A stretch of DNA of 64,000 nt from the NCBI RefSeq assembly GCF_003857055.1, contig NZ_QGSZ01000198.1, positions 1 through 64,000 on the forward strand, given 5' to 3'. Position 1 is the first letter of the stretch. Each line of letters starts with the position of its first letter. This DNA comes from Micromonospora inaquosa (GTDB lineage: Bacteria > Actinomycetota > Actinomycetes > Mycobacteriales > Micromonosporaceae). The position numbers and the translations under genes were made by a program. Under the pieces are notes generated by a model. It was not told the DNA's origin. It worked only from the letters and a program-made list of their open reading frames with translations, and made no database searches. Shown here piece after piece: positions 35,560 to 44,901 of this stretch.

Positions 35560-36696
35560 TTATGCCGTCGGCGGTGCAGTCGACTCGCGTACGCGCAGGG
35601 ACGGGCTGATCACGACCCGGTGCGCGGGACGCTCGGGGTCGGTGAGCCGGTCGGCAACGAGTCGCACGGCGGCGCGGCCAATGGAACGCCGTGGCGGCCG
35701 GACCGCGGTCAGCGGTGGGCTGAACAGCTCGGCCACCTCGTCGTCGTACGCGACGATGGACAGGTCTCCGGGCACGGTCAGGTGCCGCTCTTCGCAGTGC
35801 TGCACCAACGCGATCGCCTCAGGGTCGGCATGCACCAGCAGCGCGGTGGTACCGGTCACCTGGCACTGGCGCAGGACGGCGTCGAGCGCGGCGTCTCGCT
35901 CCGGTGCCCGGGCGTCCGGCACTGCGGCCACGACTGTGGCGTTCGGGTCCAGGCCGCACTCCGCGGTGGCGTCGAGCCAGCCGCGCCTCACGTGCTGGCT
36001 GGTGGGGCTGTTGGCGGCGACCACGAGACCGACCTTGCGGTGCCCGAGGGAGGTGAGGTGCCGAACCGCCATGGCCGCGCCGAGCGCATGGTCGGTGACC
36101 ACCGATTCCATCACAGCGTGATGGCTACCCAGCGTGGCCGTGCGTTCCAGCAGGACGACGGGAAAGCCAAGTTGATCAAGCCACTCGATGGTCCGCTCCG
36201 AGGTGGGTGCGTCCATGCGTGGGGCGATGATCAGGCCGTCGACGGCCATCCGCTCCACGAGCCGGGCGAGCTGAGGTTTGTCGTCCTCCGTGTCGTACGA
36301 GGAGCCGCGCAGCACCACGCGCATGTCGAGCTCGCGTGCGGCCTCCTCGGCGCCGCGGGCCACATCCGGCCAGTAATAATCCATCGACGGCACCAGCATG
36401 CCGAGGGTGCGGCCACCGAGCGCGTCGGAGCCGGCGCCGGTTGCTTCGTCGGTGATCGCGGGCTCGTCCGGCGTGATCAGCGCAACCCCACCGTGAACCC
36501 GGCTGACCAGGCCTTCAGCGGCGAGCTGCGCGATGTCGCGGCGAATGGTGACCGGCGCGGCGCCGAGCGCCTGGGACAGGTCCGAGATGCGCATCGCCCC
36601 GTCGCGTTGCAACGCCTCGAGCAGTTGCTGGCGGCGGGCGACCTGCAGCGGCCCTCGAGCCTCCGCCGTACCGACGGTGGGACTGTCCTTTGTCAT
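35560..36696 (-). CDS. Hybrid regulator: DeoR-type HTH plus LacI-type sensor domain
   Basis: Residues about 17-75 form a DeoR-like helix-turn-helix (RRQQLLEALQRDGAMRISDL; PVTIRRDIAQLAAEGLVSRV), and residues about 95-375 a periplasmic-binding-like sensor (LGMLVPSMDYYWPDVARGAE; VPGDLSIVAYDDEVAELFSP; ending TAVRPPRR). It should be a sugar-responsive repressor. The ATG at 36696 overlaps the lyase stop by 4 bases, so regulator and lyase share an mRNA. A paralogue lies at 47193-48284 at the other end of the uronate locus. Confidence 0.88.
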   Translation of the reverse strand: MTKDSPTVGTAEARGPLQVARRQQLLEALQRDGAMRISDLSQALGAAPVTIRRDIAQLAAEGLVSRVHGGVALITPDEPAITDEATGAGSDALGGRTLGMLVPSMDYYWPDVARGAEEAARELDMRVVLRGSSYDTEDDKPQLARLVERMAVDGLIIAPRMDAPTSERTIEWLDQLGFPVVLLERTATLGSHHAVMESVVTDHALGAAMAVRHLTSLGHRKVGLVVAANSPTSQHVRRGWLDATAECGLDPNATVVAAVPDARAPERDAALDAVLRQCQVTGTTALLVHADPEAIALVQHCEERHLTVPGDLSIVAYDDEVAELFSPPLTAVRPPRRSIGRAAVRLVADRLTDPERPAHRVVISPSLRVRESTAPPTA

Positions 36697-38639
36697 GGGG
36701 CACCTCCGAGGAGCGCTTCGTGCGGTGGAAGCTCCTCCACGGTGAGGACGAGCTCGCCGCTTGGGCCGAACGCGGTGACGTCGATCGCGAGCCGGTGCAG
36801 CCGCGCTCCCCACACGTCGAAGAGCATAGGGTCCTCGATCGGGCGCACTGTCGCGGCGCAAAGGGCGGACGCCGGACGCCAGCTGAGCCCGATCCGGCCG
36901 GCACCGTCGAGCGCGGTGATCTCGGCGCGACCATCGGCGAGCCGCACCTCACCGGCGACGAGCAGGTGTACGTGGGTCGGCGGCGGTTCGACGGCCGGGT
37001 CGAACTCCCAGGTATCGACGATCTCGACATGTCCGCCGTGACGGTCAAACCGCGCGGCGCGCCACCAGTACCGAAGGTCGGACCTCGGATACGCAGGGGC
37101 AATGTCCATTGTGGCCGCGGACCTGATGTCGTCGGCAACGTGGGTGACCTGGCGGGCGGTGAAGCCCCGGCCGGGTGACTGACCCGTCGCACGGGGGTGC
37201 GGGACGTTGTGCCAGGCGCTTTGCATGGTCCAGATGCCGTACCGGTCCGGGCCGAACGTCTGCGCTGTGTAGGTGGGGCGGCCGGCGTCGACGAGAACCG
37301 GCACCCCGTTGAGGGCGATCACGACGCTGCCGACATCGTTGTGATTGTGGTGTTCCCCGTTGTGGCCGCCCTTCAGTGCGAGGGTAAGGCCCTCCGCACT
37401 GCCGGCGGTGCGGCGAGCGAGCATGACCTGTGTGGACGGCAGCCACACGTCGCGAGGAAGCGGTGACATGCCAGGTGCGGCGTGGACCCAGCTCGGGTCG
37501 GTCAGCGCCCGCAGCAGCCGCCCGAGCCCCTGCTCCGCGCCGGCGACCGGTGCGTCGGGTCGGCGGTGGGCGGCGGCGTGGGCCTGCGCGTCCCGGTCGC
37601 CGACGCGGCGGGCGGCGCGGTGTAGAGCGTGCCAGGGTTGGGCGATGGCCGGACGTGCGGCCCCGTCTGCGTGGTTGAGGTACCAGGGGCCGCCCAGGTG
37701 CATGCGGTGCGGGAAAGCGACGCTGTGGCGCAGTGCGTCGCCGGGCACGTCGTCCAGCGCGCCACCCGCTGCGTGGGCCAGGATATCGAGCGCTTCCAGC
37801 ACCCGGCACACGCCGTTCCACCAGTAATCGTAGCCCTCGTCGACGGCGCCATCGGCAGGCAGCGCCGCCACGTACCGATCGAGCCCTTCGACGACCAGGT
37901 CGACCAGCGCGGCCCGCCGGGTCTGGTCGTCGACGAGCCGCAGCGCGGCAACGAGGACGTTGCCGTGGATCCACGGGTTCCAGTTGTGTACGTCGCCGTC
38001 GAGGCCGAGCCAGTGCCAGTCTCGGCGGGTGGTGAACGGCGTCAGCACGCGGCGGTCTACCTCGTAGCGGATGCGGGCGCGCAGGCCGGGCGCGCGCACG
38101 TCGAGCGGCTCGCCGAGCAGGTGGTCGATCCAGGCCAGCTGCGCGGCGACCTCACCGGCACCGAGGTCGAGGTACGGGTCGGTCACGGTGGGCAACACCG
38201 TGCCGTGCACGGTGTGGGTGTCGTCGTGGGCGGGCCAACACCAGCTGCTCTGCTCGCACAGCAGTGTCACCCCGTCGACAATCTCATCGAGCCAGCCATT
38301 GTCGAGGGTCACGGCGGCGATGAGAGAGGCGCGGGTGAGCCGCCGCTGCCGGGCGAAGACCTGCCGCTCATACGTCTCGCGGTCGCCGTACCGGTGGTAT
38401 CGGGCGTACTGGCTGGCCAGCGGGGTCGGCCATGGGGTGGTCCGGTCGCGCTCGGCGGTTGCCCGCAGGTCAGCCAGGGTAGGACCGTGCACGTGCGGTT
38501 CGGCCCAGACGTCGCGATGGTGCGCCGGGGGCACCGGCAGGGCCAGCTCGGGGGACGTGAGTAGCCCTTCGAGTCGGGCGACACCGACATCCGGCCAGGC
38601 CGAGGCGAGTGGGCCGGTGAAGCGGTCAGCAGCGGCCAT
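36693..38639 (-). CDS. Heparinase II/III-like polysaccharide lyase
   Basis: The 648-residue protein has an alpha/alpha toroid N-terminal half (about 1-370; for example WNPWIHGNVLVAALRLVDDQ and YDYWWNGVCRVLEALDI) and a beta-sandwich C-terminal half beginning near LALKGGHNGEHHNHNDVGSV, the His-rich metal/active site of heparinase II/III. It should cleave uronic-acid polymers by beta-elimination, giving 4,5-unsaturated uronates, the substrate of GH88. No signal peptide is visible, so it may act on imported oligosaccharides. The ATG at 38639 has GAGGAG before it. Confidence 0.83.
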   Translation of the reverse strand: MAAADRFTGPLASAWPDVGVARLEGLLTSPELALPVPPAHHRDVWAEPHVHGPTLADLRATAERDRTTPWPTPLASQYARYHRYGDRETYERQVFARQRRLTRASLIAAVTLDNGWLDEIVDGVTLLCEQSSWCWPAHDDTHTVHGTVLPTVTDPYLDLGAGEVAAQLAWIDHLLGEPLDVRAPGLRARIRYEVDRRVLTPFTTRRDWHWLGLDGDVHNWNPWIHGNVLVAALRLVDDQTRRAALVDLVVEGLDRYVAALPADGAVDEGYDYWWNGVCRVLEALDILAHAAGGALDDVPGDALRHSVAFPHRMHLGGPWYLNHADGAARPAIAQPWHALHRAARRVGDRDAQAHAAAHRRPDAPVAGAEQGLGRLLRALTDPSWVHAAPGMSPLPRDVWLPSTQVMLARRTAGSAEGLTLALKGGHNGEHHNHNDVGSVVIALNGVPVLVDAGRPTYTAQTFGPDRYGIWTMQSAWHNVPHPRATGQSPGRGFTARQVTHVADDIRSAATMDIAPAYPRSDLRYWWRAARFDRHGGHVEIVDTWEFDPAVEPPPTHVHLLVAGEVRLADGRAEITALDGAGRIGLSWRPASALCAATVRPIEDPMLFDVWGARLHRLAIDVTAFGPSGELVLTVEELPPHEALLGGAP

Positions 38640-38660
38640 GACTCCTCGCACGTAGAGCAG

Positions 38661-38808
38661 ATGTGAGCGAAACTGACCGTATCAGATCGCTTTTTGCTGA
38701 TCGAGGAGACGACGGTCTAGGTATGGCGACATCCTGTGGCCTTTTGATCTGTTGTGGTCATCCAAGTTCGGTAAGAGCATTGACTTGTTCTGTTGTGAGC
38801 GTTTTACT
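38661..38808. promoter_or_regulatory. Divergent promoter region with repeated TGTGAGCG sites
   Basis: TGTGAGCG occurs at 38662-38669 and 38794-38801. The second lies in the spacer of a good plus-strand promoter: TTGACT (38780-38785), 17 bases, TTTACT (38803-38808), about 95 bases before the DUF2264 start. The first lies 23 bases before the lyase start and could block its promoter. The sites recall the half-site of the palindrome at 33457, so one regulator may control all three units. Confidence 0.45.
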
Positions 38809-38901
38809 TCGGAAACCTCGCTGTTGCCTGCGCGTCACGTGCGCGGGCAACGCACCGCTCCGACGCGCTCTTGGAGGCGGATCGATGCGACAGGACCGCG
38901 G

Positions 38902-40953
38902 ATGATGGCTGGCGGGACCGGTGCCCCGGGGTCCGAGCCCGACTGGGTTGCCCGCGCTGGCAAGACCTGGAGCCGGGATGACTGGTTGGCGCTGGCTGAC
39001 CGCATGCTTGCTGCCGTCCAGCCTTTCGCGTCGCCCGGCCACTCTCTGATCGTCCTTCCTGGCCGGCAAGGGGGCTACGGACGGGCCGTCGACGGCCTGG
39101 AGGGGTTCGCCCGAACGTTTCTGCTGGCCGGTTTCCGTATCGCCGGCGCGCACGGAGTGGGTGTCGACGAGCTGGTCGACCGCTACGCGGCGGGAATCGC
39201 GGCCGGTACCGACCCGAGATCTACGGACCGCTGGGTGCGGCTGGACGAGCACCCCCAGGCGAAGGTCGAGGCCGCCTCCCTCGCGCTCGTCCTCGACCTG
39301 ACCCGTCCGTGGATCTGGGACCGACTCTCATCCGAGGTGCGGGAGCGGGTGGTGGACTACCTGGCCCCGGCGGTCGGCGACGCCACCTACCCGCAGATCA
39401 ACTGGGTCTGGTTCCGGTTGGTCGTGCAGACTTTCCTACGCTCGGTGGGCGGGCCGCACTCACTGGACGAGATGGCGGAGGACCTGGCCACCCACGACAG
39501 CTTCGCCCGCGCGGACGGCTGGATGTCCGATGGGTCCGAGCGCGCCTACGACCATTACGTGGGCTGGGCGCTGCACCTCTATCCGACGCTGTGGGCCCGG
39601 ATGGTCGGCGCGGAGGATCTGGCGGCGGGACGCCGCGAGCGGGATCTGGCCGGCCTCGACCGGTACCTACGTGACGCGGTCGCGCTCGTGGGCTCGGATG
39701 GGTCGCCGCTGGTGCAGGGGCGGAGCCTGATCTACCGGTTCGCGGCCGCAGCGCCGTTCTGGGTCGGCGCGATCGCGGGGGTGCCGTCGGTCAGTCTTGG
39801 CCAGCTGCGCCGCGCGGCCACCGGCATCGTGCGCCACTTCGTCGACCGCGGCGCCTTCGATGATCGCGGTCTGCTCACCGTCGGCTGGCACGGGCCGTGG
39901 CCGCCTTTGGCCCAGGCCTACTCTGGGCCCGGCTCGCCGTACTGGGCCAGCAAGGGGTTGCTCGGCATCGCCCTGCCCGCCGACCACCCCGTGTGGATGG
40001 TGCCGGAGGAGCCGCTGCCTGTCGAGGAGTGGGACGCCGTCCGGGTCGTTCGCGCGCCGGGTTGGCTGGTCTCGGCCACCCGCGCCGACGGCATCGTCCG
40101 GGTGATCAACCACGGCACCGACCACGCTGTCGAGGGAAGTTCGGTGGGTGACTCGCCGCTCTACGCCCGGCTCGGCTACTCCACCGCGACCAGCCCGGTG
40201 CTCGACGAGAGCGGCTGGGCCAACCCCCTCGACCAGTCCGTCGCCCTCGTCGACCGAAGGGGCAGAGCCACGCATCGTGCCGGCATGAGTCTGCTGACGG
40301 TGCATGTCGACGGCGATGGCGTGGGTGTGGCTGGTTCGCGCACCCTCGCCCACTGGGTCGATCCGGACCCGGGCCACCGTGACCACGGCGGTGGCCGTGC
40401 CGGCACGTTCCGGCCGGCCGGCAGCCTCACTGTGTACTCGCTGGTCCACGGGCCCTGGGAGCTGCGTCTGGTCCGTGTCGACGATCTCGCCGACGATGTT
40501 GACGCCGCCGAGGTGCGCCTGCGGGTCGGTGGTTGGGCCGTTGCCGGTGGTGCGACGGCAGCCTTCGGCGGCGGTGTGGTCAGCGTGACCGGCGCGGGCT
40601 TGACGAGCCGACTCGACGGCGTGCACGGCGGTGGTACGGCCGGTGCCACGTCCGTTCCCGACGGCGGGCCGTTGACCGGTGGGCTGGTGGTGCCCTGGGT
40701 AGATCATCCGGTTCAGCCCGGTGCGTGGGTCGTCGTCCTCGCCGAGCTGTCCAGAGATCCCGCGGTCACGGTCAGACAGGGCTGCCGGGTCGCGCTCGGC
40801 GAGGACGCCGGCGGTTTTCATGTTGCGGTCGTCTGGCCGGGCGGGGCGAACACCATGACCCGACTGGACCGTGATCGGGCCACATCCGCAGTCCAGCGAC
40901 CAGGTAGTAGTCCGGGCCCGATCGAGGCCCCTGACCTAAGGAGTAAGGGATGA
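38902..40953 (+). CDS. DUF2264 domain protein
   Basis: The 683-residue protein matches DUF2264: LPGRQGGYGRAVDGLEGFAR near the start, an alpha/alpha barrel (KVEAASLALVLDLTRPWIWD; YPQINWVWFRLVVQTFLRSV; DGWMSDGSERAYDHYVGWAL), then a beta-rich C-terminal part. Members lie in polysaccharide-use loci, probably as glycan-processing enzymes; the reaction is uncertain. No signal peptide. The ATG at 38902 follows AGGA. Its stop overlaps the binding-protein start by 4 bases (ATGA), placing it in the importer operon. Confidence 0.8.
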   Translation: MMAGGTGAPGSEPDWVARAGKTWSRDDWLALADRMLAAVQPFASPGHSLIVLPGRQGGYGRAVDGLEGFARTFLLAGFRIAGAHGVGVDELVDRYAAGIAAGTDPRSTDRWVRLDEHPQAKVEAASLALVLDLTRPWIWDRLSSEVRERVVDYLAPAVGDATYPQINWVWFRLVVQTFLRSVGGPHSLDEMAEDLATHDSFARADGWMSDGSERAYDHYVGWALHLYPTLWARMVGAEDLAAGRRERDLAGLDRYLRDAVALVGSDGSPLVQGRSLIYRFAAAAPFWVGAIAGVPSVSLGQLRRAATGIVRHFVDRGAFDDRGLLTVGWHGPWPPLAQAYSGPGSPYWASKGLLGIALPADHPVWMVPEEPLPVEEWDAVRVVRAPGWLVSATRADGIVRVINHGTDHAVEGSSVGDSPLYARLGYSTATSPVLDESGWANPLDQSVALVDRRGRATHRAGMSLLTVHVDGDGVGVAGSRTLAHWVDPDPGHRDHGGGRAGTFRPAGSLTVYSLVHGPWELRLVRVDDLADDVDAAEVRLRVGGWAVAGGATAAFGGGVVSVTGAGLTSRLDGVHGGGTAGATSVPDGGPLTGGLVVPWVDHPVQPGAWVVVLAELSRDPAVTVRQGCRVALGEDAGGFHVAVVWPGGANTMTRLDRDRATSAVQRPGSSPGPIEAPDLRSKG

Positions 40954-42254
40954 AGCGCGCAATATTGGCTTCCGTCAGTGCCGCGACGGCGCTGACACTC
41001 GTCCTCGCCGGCTGTGGCGGCGAGGACGAGCCGGCCGACCCCAATGCCCCGATGACGATCACCTTGGCGGGCTGGAGCCTGTCGTCCACGCCCGAGTTCA
41101 AGACGCTCGCCGACGGCTTCAAGGCGACCCACCCGAACGTGACGGTGGAGCTCAAGGAGTACGCCCCGGGCAACGACTACGACACCCAGATGATCACGGA
41201 CCTGGCCGCCGGCACCGCCCCGGACGTCTACGTCATGAAGAACCTCAAGAACTTCTACACGTACCAGAGCGGTGGCCAGCTGTACGACGTCTCCGACGCC
41301 ACCGCCGGTCTCGACTCGGTCCCGGCGCTGGCGTCGTACCAGGTGGATGGCAAGACGTACGCGGTGCCGTACCGGCAGGACTCGTGGGTGCTGTTCTACA
41401 ACAAGGACCTGTTCGCGAAGGCGAAGGTGACGCCACCGGACGGCAGCTGGACCTGGGACGACTACACCGACGCGACGAAGCGGCTGCACACCGGGCTGAA
41501 GGGGGCCGGCTCGAACGCGACCGGCGCCTACCAGCACACCTTCCAGTCAACAGTGCAGGGATTCGCGCTCGCCCAGACCCCCAACGCGGACCTGCTCTCC
41601 GGGGACTTCGGCTACCTGAAGCCGTACTACGAGCGGTCACTGGACCTGCAGGCGGCCGGCGCGCAGCCGACCTTCGGCACCGCGAAGACCAACAAACTCA
41701 CCTACCAGGCGCAGTTCGGCAAGCAGCAGTCGGCGATGCTGCTGATGGGGACCTGGTACGTAGCCACGCTGCTCAACCAGCGAAAGAGCGGTGAGGCCGA
41801 CACGTTCCAGTGGGGGATCGCCCCGGCGCCGCAGTTCGACAAGTCCACCACCGGCACCTCCGCCACCCCGGTCACCTTCGGTGACCCGACCGGCTTGGGG
41901 ATCAACCCGAAGATCAGCAAGTCGAAGGTCGCCGCGGCCAAGGCCTTCCTCCAGTACGCCGGCGGCCCGGATGCCGCCAAGGCGCTGGCCGGGATCGGCA
42001 TCACCCCGGCCCAGGTCACCGACGCGGTCACCGCGACGCTGTTCGGGCTGGACGGCGTACCGCAGGACGACCTGTCGAAGTTCGCCTACGCCACGCACAC
42101 CGTCAAGCCGGAGAACCCGGTGTCGAAGCACACCGCCGGCCTGCAGAACCTCCTCAACGAGACGCACTCGGCGATCCTCTCCGACAGCAAGAGCGTCGAC
42201 GCGGAGCTGAGCGAGGCGCAGACCCGCGCCAAGAACGAGATCCTCAACCAGTGA
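40950..42254 (+). CDS. ABC sugar transporter solute-binding lipoprotein
   Basis: The 434-residue protein has a signal peptide and lipobox LVLAGC (Cys22), then an SBP_bac_1 fold (TLAGWSLSSTPEFKTLADGF; YAVPYRQDSWVLFYNKDLFA; SAMLLMGTWYVA). It should bind the oligosaccharide imported by the two permeases downstream. The neighbours suggest an unsaturated or plain uronic-acid oligosaccharide. AAGGAGTAAGGG precedes the ATG. No dedicated ATPase is in the locus; a shared MsiK-like ATPase is usual in actinobacteria. Confidence 0.93.
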   Translation: MKRAILASVSAATALTLVLAGCGGEDEPADPNAPMTITLAGWSLSSTPEFKTLADGFKATHPNVTVELKEYAPGNDYDTQMITDLAAGTAPDVYVMKNLKNFYTYQSGGQLYDVSDATAGLDSVPALASYQVDGKTYAVPYRQDSWVLFYNKDLFAKAKVTPPDGSWTWDDYTDATKRLHTGLKGAGSNATGAYQHTFQSTVQGFALAQTPNADLLSGDFGYLKPYYERSLDLQAAGAQPTFGTAKTNKLTYQAQFGKQQSAMLLMGTWYVATLLNQRKSGEADTFQWGIAPAPQFDKSTTGTSATPVTFGDPTGLGINPKISKSKVAAAKAFLQYAGGPDAAKALAGIGITPAQVTDAVTATLFGLDGVPQDDLSKFAYATHTVKPENPVSKHTAGLQNLLNETHSAILSDSKSVDAELSEAQTRAKNEILNQ

Positions 42255-42328
42255 GCTGATGGTGGGACCGGCGCGCCTGAGCCGCACGCCGGTCCCACCA
42301 CCAAGCCGAACGCTCCCGGAGACTCCCA

Positions 42329-43234
42329 ATGGCAACATTGCCGAGCACGAGACCCAGGAACCGGCGGCTGGTGTCGCGCAACACGGTCGCCGGCTGGTCG
42401 TTCATCCTTCCCAACTTCGTCGGCTTCGCCGTGCTCACCCTGCTACCCGTCCTCGTGCTGTTCTACGTGGCCTTCACCAACTGGAACGTCTTCGGGGCGG
42501 CCGAGTGGACCGGCACCGCCAACTTCCGGCGAATGTGGGACGACGCGAGCTTCTGGACCGCACTGCGAAACACCGTCTACTACACCGTCTTCCACATCCC
42601 ACTGACCCTCGCGGCGTCACTCGGGCTGGCGCTGCTGCTCAACCGCAAACTGCGCGGCGTGCGGTTCTTCCGCACCGTCGCCTTCTTCCCCTACATCACC
42701 TCGATCGTGGCGATCGCGGTCGTGTGGAACCAGCTGTTCAGCCCGGAGTACGGCCCGATCAACGCTCTGCTCGGCGCCGTCGGGGTGGACAACGCGCCGG
42801 GCTGGACCACGTCGTCGACCTGGTCGATGCCGGCGGTCATCATCGTCGGCACCTGGCGGTACATGGGCTACTACATGCTGCTGTTCCTGGCCGGTCTGCA
42901 GACCATCCCGGCCCAGCTCTACGAGGCGGCCGAGACCGACGGTGCCACGCCGTGGCAGCGGTTCGTGCACGTAACCCTTCCCGGGCTGCGACACACCACC
43001 TTCTTCGTCACCGTGCTGCTCACCATCGAAAGTTTCAAGGTCTTCGACCTCATCCTCGTGATGACCGGCGGGGGACCTGGCCAGTCGACCCTGGTGCTCT
43101 CGCAGTACATCTACCAGAAGAGCTTCGAGGAGAACCAGTTCGGCTACGCCTCGGCGGTCTCCATCGTCCTGTTCGCCATCTGCTTCAGCATCACGGTCAT
43201 CCAGTTCATGGTCAACAAGCGGAGGAACAGCTGA
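42329..43234 (+). CDS. Sugar ABC transporter permease (MalF-type)
   Basis: The 301-residue protein has six membrane helices and the EAA loop LYEAAETDGATPWQRFVHVT LP-type motif that docks the ATPase. It lies 74 bases after the binding-protein gene, with GGAG before the ATG, and overlaps the second permease (ATGA at 43231-43234). It should form the channel with that protein. Confidence 0.93.
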   Translation: MATLPSTRPRNRRLVSRNTVAGWSFILPNFVGFAVLTLLPVLVLFYVAFTNWNVFGAAEWTGTANFRRMWDDASFWTALRNTVYYTVFHIPLTLAASLGLALLLNRKLRGVRFFRTVAFFPYITSIVAIAVVWNQLFSPEYGPINALLGAVGVDNAPGWTTSSTWSMPAVIIVGTWRYMGYYMLLFLAGLQTIPAQLYEAAETDGATPWQRFVHVTLPGLRHTTFFVTVLLTIESFKVFDLILVMTGGGPGQSTLVLSQYIYQKSFEENQFGYASAVSIVLFAICFSITVIQFMVNKRRNS

Positions 43235-44130
43235 TGACCACGACCGACCTCGCCGCGCCCGCCCCGGCCATCACCGTGCCCGGCAGCGGCAGACCACCCA
43301 GCCGGCGGGTCGCGTCCCGGGGCTGGCGGCTCGTCGGGTACGCCGCCCTCGTGCTCGCGGCGGCCGGGCTGCTGCTGCCGTTCTACTGGATGGTGGTGGC
43401 GTCGTTGAAGACCAACAGCGACGTCTTCACCATCCCGATCACCTGGCTCCCCGATCCCGTGGTGTGGCGCAACTACCTCGACATCTGGCAGCGCTCGGAC
43501 ATGACGACGTGGTTGGGGAACACGCTGCTGCTGTCGATGGTCGTCACCCTCCTCCAGGTGGTGACCGGCAGCTTCGCCGCCTACGGCTTCGCCCGGGTCC
43601 GCTTTCCCGGCCGCAACGCGCTCTTCCTGGCGTACGTCGGGACGATCGCGGTGCCCTGGCAGTCGTACATGATCCCGCAGTTCATCCTCATGTCGAAGTT
43701 GCAGTTGTCGAACACGCTGTGGTCGATCGTCGCGATACAGGCGTTCGGAGCGTTCGGCGTGTTCCTGATGAAGCAGTTCTACGAGACGATCCCCGAGGAG
43801 CTGAGCGAGTCGGCGCGGGTGGACGGGCTCAGCGAGTTCGGCATCTACCGACGGATCATGCTGCCGCTGTCCCGACCGGCGCTGGCCAGCCTGGCCCTGC
43901 TGACGTTCGTGACCACCTGGAACGACTACCTCGGCCCACTGATCTACCTGCGCAGCCCAGAGCTGCGGACCATCCAGCTCGGGCTGAACACGTTCATCTC
44001 CCAGTACAACGCCGAGTACGCGCTGATCATGACGGGCTCCGTGCTGTCCGTGCTGCCCGTCGCGGTCATCTTCCTGCTCGGCCAGCGCTACTTCATCGAG
44101 GGCATCGCCACGACCGGACTGAAGGGTTGA
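43234..44130 (+). CDS. Sugar ABC transporter permease (MalG-type)
   Basis: The 298-residue protein has six helices and the EAA motif LSESARVDGLSEFGIYRRIM, ending with the family tail GQRYFIEGIATTGLKG. The ATG at 43234 overlaps the stop of the first permease. It is the partner permease of the importer. Confidence 0.94.
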   Translation: MTTTDLAAPAPAITVPGSGRPPSRRVASRGWRLVGYAALVLAAAGLLLPFYWMVVASLKTNSDVFTIPITWLPDPVVWRNYLDIWQRSDMTTWLGNTLLLSMVVTLLQVVTGSFAAYGFARVRFPGRNALFLAYVGTIAVPWQSYMIPQFILMSKLQLSNTLWSIVAIQAFGAFGVFLMKQFYETIPEELSESARVDGLSEFGIYRRIMLPLSRPALASLALLTFVTTWNDYLGPLIYLRSPELRTIQLGLNTFISQYNAEYALIMTGSVLSVLPVAVIFLLGQRYFIEGIATTGLKG

Positions 44131-44135
44131 GGTCC

Positions 44136-44813
44136 ATGCGTTCGCGCCACCACACCATCACCGCCGTCTTCGACGGCGTCTACACCGCGCTCGTCAGCAA
44201 CCTGCTGCTCGTGCTCGGCTGCCTGCCACTGGTGGCCCTCACGTTCACCACCGAGGCGGCGCGATCCTGGCCGCTGTACGCGCTGGCCGCCCCGCTGTGC
44301 GCGCCGGGCCTGTGCGGCATCTTCGCGGTCATGTCCGACTACTCGTCCGGGGGGTCCCGCAGCCTGCTACGCACGTTCGGTGGCACCTGGCGGGCCACCG
44401 CCCGTCGGGCCATCCTCTGGACTTCCGCGGCCACCGCGGTCCTGGTCGTCCTCGGCGTCGACGCGTACGCGTCGTGGGGTCACCGGGTGGGTGCGCTCAC
44501 GCTGCCGATCCTCGCCGTGCTCACCGTGCTCACCGCCGCCACCACGCTCCTCGGCCTGGTGACCATCGCCGAACGACCGGCCGCGCGGCTGCGCGACGTG
44601 GCCCGTGCCTGCGCCTACCTGGCGGTGCGCCGTTGGTACCTCAGCGCCGCGTCACTGCTGGTACTGGCATTGCTGGCGCAGCTCTTCGCGGCCCGTCCCG
44701 CGATAGCGCTCGGCGTCGCGGCCGCGCCGCTGCTGTACGTCGTGTGGTCCAACAGCCGGTACAGCCTGCGGGCCGCGCTCGACCCACCGACGGCTGCGGC
44801 CCGGAGCACCTGA
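44136..44813 (+). CDS. YesL-like (DUF624) membrane protein
   Basis: The 225-residue protein has five or six membrane helices and the DUF624 start VFDGVYTALVSNLLLVLGCL. YesL-like proteins occur in uronate (rhamnogalacturonan, heparin-type) utilisation operons next to ABC permeases; their role is unproven. It starts 5 bases after the MalG-type gene, so it is co-transcribed with the importer. Confidence 0.8.
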   Translation: MRSRHHTITAVFDGVYTALVSNLLLVLGCLPLVALTFTTEAARSWPLYALAAPLCAPGLCGIFAVMSDYSSGGSRSLLRTFGGTWRATARRAILWTSAATAVLVVLGVDAYASWGHRVGALTLPILAVLTVLTAATTLLGLVTIAERPAARLRDVARACAYLAVRRWYLSAASLLVLALLAQLFAARPAIALGVAAAPLLYVVWSNSRYSLRAALDPPTAAARST

Positions 44814-44901
44814 TCACCCCCGCCCTCCCGGCGATCGAGCCGGGACGCCGACGAAACACCTGCCCGGCACCGGACCGGACACACGAGGGAGAACAGCATC
44901 C

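Noticed and set aside
35404..37041. 545-residue plus-strand frame over the regulator and lyase
   Set aside because: It crosses two well-supported minus-strand genes and the terminator, and has no recognisable family.
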